This document shows positions 14,236-18,459 of a stretch of 18,459 nucleotides of DNA, piece after piece. The notes under the pieces are model-generated. The model ran no database searches, had not been told where the DNA came from, and saw only the letters and a list, made by a program, of their open reading frames with translations. The stretch covers positions 1 through 18,459 of the forward strand of contig JACQUR010000130.1 in the NCBI GenBank assembly GCA_016210245.1, read 5' to 3'. Position 1 is the first letter of the stretch; the number at the start of each line of letters is the position of its first letter. The stretch comes from Chloroflexota bacterium (GTDB lineage Bacteria; Chloroflexota; UBA6077; JACQUR01). The position numbers and the translations under genes are program-made.

Positions 14236-14481
14236 ATGCCGACACAGGAAGAGCTGCAGGCAGAACTTGAACGACTGCGCGCCGAGAACGAGCAGTTGAA
14301 GGCTGCCCCGAAGCGGGGCGTCTCGCTGAAAGTTTCGGACAAAGGCGGGGTGAGCATCTACGGGCTCGGGCGCTTCCCGATCACGCTCTACGTGGAGCAG
14401 TGGGAAACCATCCTGGGCATGGCCGACGAGATCAGGGCGTTCATGGCCGCAAATGCCCACAAGCTGAAGCGGAAAGAGTAG
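14236..14481 (+). CDS. Small conserved-looking protein with N-terminal coiled coil
   Basis: 81 residues. Positions 4-23 are a leucine-repeat coiled coil (EELQAELERLRAENEQLKAA). The rest has a compact pattern, RGVSLKVSDKGGVSIYGLGR followed by FPITLYVEQWETILGM, that I recall from short hypothetical proteins in many bacteria, then a helix and a lysine-rich end. Function unknown; the coiled coil suggests self-association. The ATG has GGAGG 5 bases upstream, which settles the start despite a longer open frame. It precedes the aldo/keto reductase gene on the same strand, but a palindromic repeat separates them. Confidence 0.82.
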   Translation: MPTQEELQAELERLRAENEQLKAAPKRGVSLKVSDKGGVSIYGLGRFPITLYVEQWETILGMADEIRAFMAANAHKLKRKE

Positions 14482-14498
14482 GCGAGCCCCTCCGTTCC

Positions 14499-14531
14499 CT
14501 GGTGGCACAGGCGAGCCGCCTGTGCCACCAG
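14499..14531. repeat. Palindromic repeat, 15-bp arms
   Basis: CTGGTGGCACAGGCG (14499-14513) pairs with 14517-14531 around a 3-base loop; a second 8-bp hairpin follows (14545-14552 with 14558-14565). In translation it gives VAQASRLCHQ, which I recall as a frequent spurious peptide from an intergenic repeat in diverse GC-rich bacteria; not checked here. Confidence 0.88.
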
Positions 14532-14597
14532 GCGCTTCTTGCCGCTGGCGGCCTCCAGCCGCCAGGCCGCGATCATCTCCACTGAAGGGAGGCCAGG

Positions 14598-15605
14598 ATG
14601 CGCCAGCGCATACTTGGACGAACCGGCCAGGCCATCTCGGAGATCGGCTTCGGGTGCGGGAACATGGGCGGCCTGCTCGTTCGGGGCGAGCGCCGCGAGC
14701 AGGTGCGGGCTGTGGCCCGGGCCATCGAATTGGGGATCACGTACTTCGACACCGCCGCGCAGTACGGCGACGGGGCCTCCGAGCAGAACCTGGGCCGTGC
14801 CCTGGCCGAGCTGAAGGCCGAGGTGCTGGTGGGGACCAAGATCAACGTGACCCCGGCCGACCTGGACGCGGGCCCCGCGCGGGTGCGCACCCTGTTCCTG
14901 GCCGGCCTGGCGCGCCTGGGGCGGGAGTCGGTAGACGTACTGTTCTACCACGGCCGCATCCGGCGCGAGCGCTCGGTCGAGCAGCGCGCCCTGGCGGTCG
15001 CCGACGTACTCGGCCCCCTGCTCGACGGCTTCCGGTCCTTTCAACGAGAGGGCCGCGTGCGCTGGCTGGGCTTCACCGGCCTGGGGGACACCGAGGCCGT
15101 GCTGGAGGCGATGCAACCAGGCACCTTCGACCTCGTCCACTGCTACTTCAACGCCCTGAATCCCTCGGCCGGGTACTCCGTGCCTCGGACGTTCCAGCCG
15201 CAGGACCTGGGCAGGATGATCGACCGAGCCAGCGCAGTGGGCATGGGCGTGCTGGCCATCCGCATCCTGGCGGGCGGGGCGCTGGCCGGGGTGGCCGAGC
15301 GCCATCCCCTCGCGGGTGGGACCGGCGGCGCGCTGATCGATGGGACCGACTACGACGCGGACACGCAGCAGGCCGAGCGGCTGCGCCCGCTGGCGGATGA
15401 GCTGGGCATCAGCCTGGCCGAGCTGGCCATCCGCTTCGCGCTCAGCAAGCCGGAGGTGGCCTGCGCCCTGATTGGGCCCTCGAGTCTGGAGCACGTGGAA
15501 CTCGCGGCTCGCGCCGCCGAGGCAGGGCCGCTGCCCATTGAGGTGGGCGAGCGCATCCTCGGCCTGGCGACGCGGGGAAACGGGGACGCGCAGACGCGGG
15601 GATAG
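14598..15605 (+). CDS. Aldo/keto reductase
   Basis: A 335-residue NAD(P)H-dependent oxidoreductase of the (beta/alpha)8 AKR superfamily, reducing an unidentified aldehyde or ketone in the cytosol. The catalytic tetrad is visible: D51 and Y56 (FDTAAQYGDG), K81 (VGTKINV) and H118 (LFYHGR). GFGCGNMGG near the N-terminus and ALIGPSSLEHVE near the end are family-typical, the latter being the cofactor-phosphate-binding region. A ribosome binding site (GGGAGG) precedes the ATG. The last ten residues come from a GACGCGG-type repeat, and the frame continues open for 32 codons after the TAG. It is convergent with the DUF4166-like gene. Confidence 0.92.
   Translation: MRQRILGRTGQAISEIGFGCGNMGGLLVRGERREQVRAVARAIELGITYFDTAAQYGDGASEQNLGRALAELKAEVLVGTKINVTPADLDAGPARVRTLFLAGLARLGRESVDVLFYHGRIRRERSVEQRALAVADVLGPLLDGFRSFQREGRVRWLGFTGLGDTEAVLEAMQPGTFDLVHCYFNALNPSAGYSVPRTFQPQDLGRMIDRASAVGMGVLAIRILAGGALAGVAERHPLAGGTGGALIDGTDYDADTQQAERLRPLADELGISLAELAIRFALSKPEVACALIGPSSLEHVELAARAAEAGPLPIEVGERILGLATRGNGDAQTRG
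15569..15605. repeat. Degenerate GACGCGG-type repeat at the end of the reductase gene
   Basis: GCGACGCGGGGA, ACGGGGACGCG and AGACGCGGGGA follow one another with spacing near 14 bases, consistent with degenerate heptamers. The repeat encodes the reductase's C-terminal tail (RGNGDAQTRG). Confidence 0.5.
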
Positions 15606-15713
15606 AAAGTCCCCTGCGCGGCCGACGTGCCCGTGGCGAGTCTGCTCGCCCTCGCGCAAGACCCGGCGATCCGTCTGGCTGTCGCCCTACGCGCCGGCGG
15701 CTGACTCGTCACG

Positions 15714-16394
15714 CTACTCTCGCCGTTCCTCCCGCCGCGGCTTCACGTGGGCAGGCACGCCTGCCAGCCCTACCTCCCGCCACTCCACCTGGAAGTGGCC
15801 CCGGTAACCAAAGAGCGGCCCCCAGCGGTCGTTGCGCACCGCCACCTCGATGCGGTAGCGCTGCGCCACGTCGTCGTACCACTCCCGCACGTTGGCCACC
15901 CCTGAGAACAGCAGCGGGAAGGAGAACGCGATCGGCCCCTCGTAGAAGCGCTGGGCGCCCGAACGGAGACGCAGGCCCCCCTGCTCGTCCATCCACAGAT
16001 CGATGTCGACGGCCAGGTGCTGGTGCGTGCCGAGGTAGTCGACCACGCGGCCCCGCTGCTGGCCGTAGACCATGTAGGCGTCGAAGCGCCGCGCCCGGCC
16101 TGGCAGGTGGAAGGTGCGCAGCCAGGTCACCGTCTCGCGCCCGAACCCGTCCACGTAGGCGTAGTTCTCAACCGTGAACGGCACGTTCCGCCCCTGCTCG
16201 GGGAACATGATCCGCCGCCACGCTCCCAGAGCGAGGAAGGGCAGAGTGTAGATCGGGCCACGCCAGACCTCTTCCATGATCCCGCGCCCGATCGCGGCCA
16301 CGTGATCGGCGCTGCTGAAGCCGAAGCGCTGCTTGATCCTGGGATGGAGCCGGCTGAACTCCGCGCCGAGGGCGCGCTGGTAGATGGAGCTCAT
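15714..16394 (-). CDS. DUF4166-like protein
   Basis: 226 residues. The opening IYQRALGAEFSRLHPRIKQRF and the later YVDGFGRETVTWLRTF and FYEGPIAFSFPLLFSGVANV resemble DUF4166, a domain of unknown function often found beside or fused to oxidoreductases and DoxX-like membrane proteins. No signal peptide or transmembrane helix is evident. Its ATG overlaps the TGA of the upstream SRPBCC-DoxX gene (ATGA), so the two are translationally coupled and presumably work together. The C-terminus is rich in arginine and glutamate. It is convergent with the aldo/keto reductase, 108 bases away. Confidence 0.8.
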   Translation of the reverse strand: MSSIYQRALGAEFSRLHPRIKQRFGFSSADHVAAIGRGIMEEVWRGPIYTLPFLALGAWRRIMFPEQGRNVPFTVENYAYVDGFGRETVTWLRTFHLPGRARRFDAYMVYGQQRGRVVDYLGTHQHLAVDIDLWMDEQGGLRLRSGAQRFYEGPIAFSFPLLFSGVANVREWYDDVAQRYRIEVAVRNDRWGPLFGYRGHFQVEWREVGLAGVPAHVKPRREERRE

Positions 16395-17311
16395 GCCCGG
16401 GCCTCTCGCGCTCGGCGGGGCTGGCGCAGGCAGGCGCGCGCAGTGGGTAGGCGGGCGCTCGCCAGCCAGCCGATCGCTGCCAGCCCGATCATCGCCAGGG
16501 TGAGCGTCAGCGGGTTAAACGGCGCGACCAGGAGGGCCGGTGTGCTGGCCGCGGCACCCACCAGCAGCACCAGCAGCGCCGCGCAGCTCAGCCCGTAGAG
16601 CGCCCGCGAGCGCCACAGGGCCACCAGCAGCAGGCCGAAGAACACTTCCCCACCGCCGATCAGGCGTAGCGCCAGCGGCTCCCACCCACCAAACACCTGC
16701 GCGGCACGCAGCAGGTCCAGCTCGCCGCTCTCCGGCGCCAGGAACTTCGGCACCAGCCCCTGGTAGAGCCAGATGGCTGCCAGGCTCAGGCGGGCCACCG
16801 CGTGGACCAGGCTGCGCTCGAACGACACGCCCGGGTCGATCCCCTCCTCCAGCCACAGTCGAAGCCGGTCGAAGCTCCAGGCGGTCGCCCAGCCGAGCAG
16901 CGGCCGGAACACCAGCCGGTCGAACACCCGCCCTGGCAGGCCAAAGCGGGTCTCGTAGTCGTAGCGGGTGAGGAACCGGATGCCCTCCGCCGTGGGCACG
17001 TACTGCCAGTAGCCAGAGCCCACCCGGATGAGCGACCTGGGGTCGTCCGACCAGAACTTGAGGGCCGAGGTGCGCATCCCACCCACATCCTCGCGCGTTC
17101 CCACGCTCTCCCCCTCGCCGCGAATGCGCACCCCGAAACCGACCCGCGTCTCGTACAGGAAACGTTGGGGCTGCGTCTCGTCGGCGCGAGGCAGGTAGGT
17201 AATGCTGGTGAAGCGCAGGTCCCAGCGCTGGTGCAGCTCCGGCTGCTGGGTGAAGCGCCAGAGGTCGTCCAGGCTCGCCCGGATCAGCGTCTCGACGTAG
17301 ATGAACGGCAT
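16391..17311 (-). CDS. SRPBCC-domain/DoxX-like membrane fusion protein
   Basis: 306 residues from the chosen ATG. Residues 1-155 fit an SRPBCC (START-like) lipid- or hydrophobe-binding fold, beginning MPFIYVETLIRASLDDLWRF and with the WDLRFTSI and TRYDYETRFG strands. From about 170 on there are four hydrophobic helices (LSLAAIWLYQGLVPKFL, LRLIGGGEVFFGLLLVAL, LSCAALLVLLVGAAAS, LTLAMIGLAAIGWL), the DoxX-like pattern. The soluble domain should face the cytosol. The frame extends to 17455, but no family match lies there and it runs towards the ssrA terminator. The ribosome binding site is weak. First gene of a coupled pair with the DUF4166-like gene. Substrate unknown. Confidence 0.78.
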   Translation of the reverse strand: MPFIYVETLIRASLDDLWRFTQQPELHQRWDLRFTSITYLPRADETQPQRFLYETRVGFGVRIRGEGESVGTREDVGGMRTSALKFWSDDPRSLIRVGSGYWQYVPTAEGIRFLTRYDYETRFGLPGRVFDRLVFRPLLGWATAWSFDRLRLWLEEGIDPGVSFERSLVHAVARLSLAAIWLYQGLVPKFLAPESGELDLLRAAQVFGGWEPLALRLIGGGEVFFGLLLVALWRSRALYGLSCAALLVLLVGAAASTPALLVAPFNPLTLTLAMIGLAAIGWLASARLPTARACLRQPRRAREARA

Positions 17312-17390
17312 GGGCTCTTGCTCGTGCGCCTCGGTCGGGCGGCAGTGCCATGCATAGCCCATGCCGGCGCACGTGAGAGGAGGCGCTGAG

Positions 17391-17431
17391 AAAAGCAGGA
17401 GCGCGCAGCCGTGACGGCTGCGCGCTCCTGC
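17391..17431 (-). terminator. Intrinsic terminator of ssrA
   Basis: On the minus strand an 18-bp GC-rich perfect stem (17414-17431 with 17395-17412, tiny loop) is followed at once by TTTT (17391-17394). It lies 35 bases past the CCA end of the tmRNA and upstream of the SRPBCC-DoxX gene. Confidence 0.9.
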
Positions 17432-17465
17432 GTGGCAGCGCCCAGCCAGCGCCACATAGCGCCCG

Positions 17466-17819
17466 TGGTGGAGACGGAGGGGAATCGAACCCCTCGTCCA
17501 GAGCAGGTCTATCGGGAATGTGCTACAGGCATAGTCGGCTCTTTAGAGTCGCAGCCCAACCCCTAACCGACGAGGTGTTGAGTCGCCAACCGGCTGGTCT
17601 TAAGCGTGTCCTAGCCAGTATTCCGACGCGCAGCACCCTGACTGAATGGCGCCCTTTACCGGCCCATCAGGAGGAGGTCGGGAGGACGTACGCTGGTGTT
17701 ACGCAGCGTAAGCGAGTGAACGGTTGCCAGTTACTGGCGTGCCACCTTGTTAACGAGGGCTGTGGCGACCTCGACCTGCAATTCCCTGACTTTCCCCCCT
17801 GTCGAAACCTGACGTCCCC
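17466..17819 (-). ncRNA. ssrA: Transfer-messenger RNA
   Basis: A 354-base tmRNA that rescues stalled ribosomes and tags the unfinished protein for degradation. The 5' end GGGGACG pairs with CGUCUCC before ACCA at the 3' end, with the alanine identity G3-U70 wobble. The T arm GGGGTTCGATTCCCC is present, and the encoded CCA ends at 17466. The 5' part contains TCAGGTTTCGACAGGGGG. The tag frame best fits 17699-17728: GNRSLAYAA then TAA, with the resume codon GGC preceded by GUAACU, which keeps the conserved U and A at -5 and -4. The gene lies just downstream of smpB and ends before a strong terminator. No promoter is seen in the short gap, so it may depend on smpB transcription. Confidence 0.96.
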
Positions 17820-17827
17820 GGGAGGTT

Positions 17828-17887
17828 GGCTGGGTGATGGCGGGTAGCGGCACGGCATGCCGTGCCGCTACCCGCCATCACCCAGCC
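17828..17887. repeat. Perfect 60-bp palindrome between smpB and ssrA
   Basis: Bases 17828-17857 are the exact reverse complement of 17858-17887, with no spacer. It starts 4 bases after the smpB stop and ends 8 bases before the tmRNA 5' end. The 12-mer GCTGGGTGATGG from its outer part recurs at 18369-18380, upstream of smpB. In RNA it would form a long hairpin, possibly a processing or pausing site; no T-run follows. Confidence 0.95.
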
Positions 17888-17891
17888 CGCT

Positions 17892-18350
17892 TCAGCGTGC
17901 CAGCGCTTCCTTCATCGCCCGATCGATCTCGCGCCTGGCCTCGCGATCGGCGATGGCCTCGCGCTTGTCGTACTGGCGCTTGCCCCTCGCCAGCGCCAGC
18001 TCCACCTTGACGCGCCCGCGCAGATCGTACGCCCGCAGCGGCACCAGGGTGTTGCCAGCCTGCTGCACCTTGCCCATCAGGCGCCCGATCTCCATCTTGT
18101 GCAGCAGCAGCTTGCGCGGGCGATCGGTCTCGTGATTGTAGCGGTTGCCCCGATCGTACGGCGCTATGTGGCTGTTAAAGAGCCAGACCTCGCCACCCTG
18201 GACCTGGGCGTAAGCATCCCGCAGGCTCATGCCGCCCGCCCGGACGGATTTGACCTCGGTGCCCGTCAGAGCAATCCCGGCCTCCAGCGTCTCCAGCACG
18301 TGGTAGTCGTGGAAGGCCTTGCGGTTGGTGGCGAAGACTTTATCTGACAT
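17892..18350 (-). CDS. smpB: SsrA-binding protein
   Basis: Small RNA-binding protein that partners tmRNA in ribosome rescue. The 152 residues show the family body: ATNRKAFHDYHVLETLEAGI, GTEVKSVR (residues 30-37), NSHIAPYD, and NHETDRPRKLLLHK. The basic C-terminal tail (ARGKRQYDKREAIADREARR then a helix) reaches into the mRNA channel in known SmpB. Length is typical. The ATG follows a perfect TATAAT by only 5 bases, so the message is probably leaderless and there is no ribosome binding site. ssrA follows on the same strand. Confidence 0.97.
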   Translation of the reverse strand: MSDKVFATNRKAFHDYHVLETLEAGIALTGTEVKSVRAGGMSLRDAYAQVQGGEVWLFNSHIAPYDRGNRYNHETDRPRKLLLHKMEIGRLMGKVQQAGNTLVPLRAYDLRGRVKVELALARGKRQYDKREAIADREARREIDRAMKEALAR

Positions 18351-18355
18351 GCACG

Positions 18356-18364
18356 ATTATAGCA
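18356..18364 (-). promoter_or_regulatory. smpB extended -10, leaderless start
   Basis: Minus-strand TGCTATAAT (TATAAT at 18356-18361) ends 5 bases before the smpB ATG. The expected transcription start falls at the start codon. The same nonamer precedes miaB. Confidence 0.75.
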
Positions 18365-18388
18365 CAGTGCTGGGTGATGGCTCTACCG

Positions 18389-18416
18389 AGTCGACAGTCG
18401 ACAGTCCACAGTCGAC
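18389..18416. repeat. Heptamer repeat (AGTCGAC)
   Basis: Four tandem units: AGTCGAC, AGTCGAC, AGTCCAC, AGTCGAC. The unit contains the palindrome GTCGAC, so neighbouring copies can pair with each other. It lies upstream of the smpB promoter. The remaining bases to the window end show no gene I can support. Confidence 0.9.
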
Positions 18417-18459
18417 AGGACGCTGGCGCTCTGTTACCCGTGAAGTGAGGGGGTCTATC

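Noticed and set aside
17466..17520. Separate tRNA gene on the minus strand
   Set aside because: The T arm and CCA belong to the tRNA-like end of tmRNA; no anticodon arm follows and the matching 5' acceptor lies 350 bases away.

Overview
The window is a GC-rich (by eye about two thirds G+C) bacterial chromosome segment with tightly packed housekeeping and metabolic genes on both strands. The gene mix (SmpB next to tmRNA, MiaB, D-aminoacyl-tRNA deacylase, a trans-sulfuration operon, a glycine-rich zinc-ribbon protein, a PP2C-like/NHL membrane protein), the extended -10 promoters and the many short intergenic tandem and palindromic repeats fit Chloroflexota best. That placement is an inference, not a search result. 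I see no phage, plasmid, transposase or CRISPR genes.

Layout: 67-2389 (minus) holds a class-III PLP aminotransferase of the glutamate-semialdehyde-mutase-like branch and a type I methionine aminopeptidase, separated by three arrays of a 7-bp repeat. 2498-4319 (plus) holds dephospho-CoA kinase (coaE) and a C45/penicillin-acyltransferase-like Ntn hydrolase. 4320-4622 is a repeat and promoter region leading into miaB (4623-5909), whose stop codon overlaps that of convergent dtd (5906-6364). 6418-7299 is a two-gene minus-strand cassette that looks like a Panacea/SocA-type antitoxin plus RelE/ParE-like toxin. 7444-9393 encodes a membrane protein with a degenerate PP2C-like domain and an extracytoplasmic NHL-type propeller. 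9697-10525 is a small three-gene minus-strand set: zinc ribbon, a 25-residue lysine-rich peptide and an arginine-rich coiled-coil protein, with a structured leader.

10749-13957 (minus) is a sulfur amino-acid operon: fRMsr-like GAF protein, cystathionine beta-synthase with a CBS-domain pair, and cystathionine gamma-lyase. It is preceded by an unlisted-size small ORF (30 codons) with a very strong ribosome binding site. 14236-15605 (plus) has a small coiled-coil protein and an aldo/keto reductase. 15714-17311 (minus) is a translationally coupled pair, SRPBCC-DoxX-like fusion and DUF4166-like protein. 17466-18350 (minus) is smpB followed by the tmRNA gene ssrA and its intrinsic terminator, with a perfect 60-bp palindrome between them.

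The most unusual feature is a set of at least seven intergenic loci built from tandem 7-bp units. The unit sequence differs at each locus, but the architecture recurs (mostly two inverted arrays able to fold as a hairpin). Two of these loci supply the stop codons of map and cbs, one runs into the mccB start region, and one lies in the presumed map leader. The putative toxin-antitoxin pair, the pseudophosphatase-NHL protein, the zinc-ribbon leader hairpin and the small ORF upstream of the sulfur operon are the other points worth checking.
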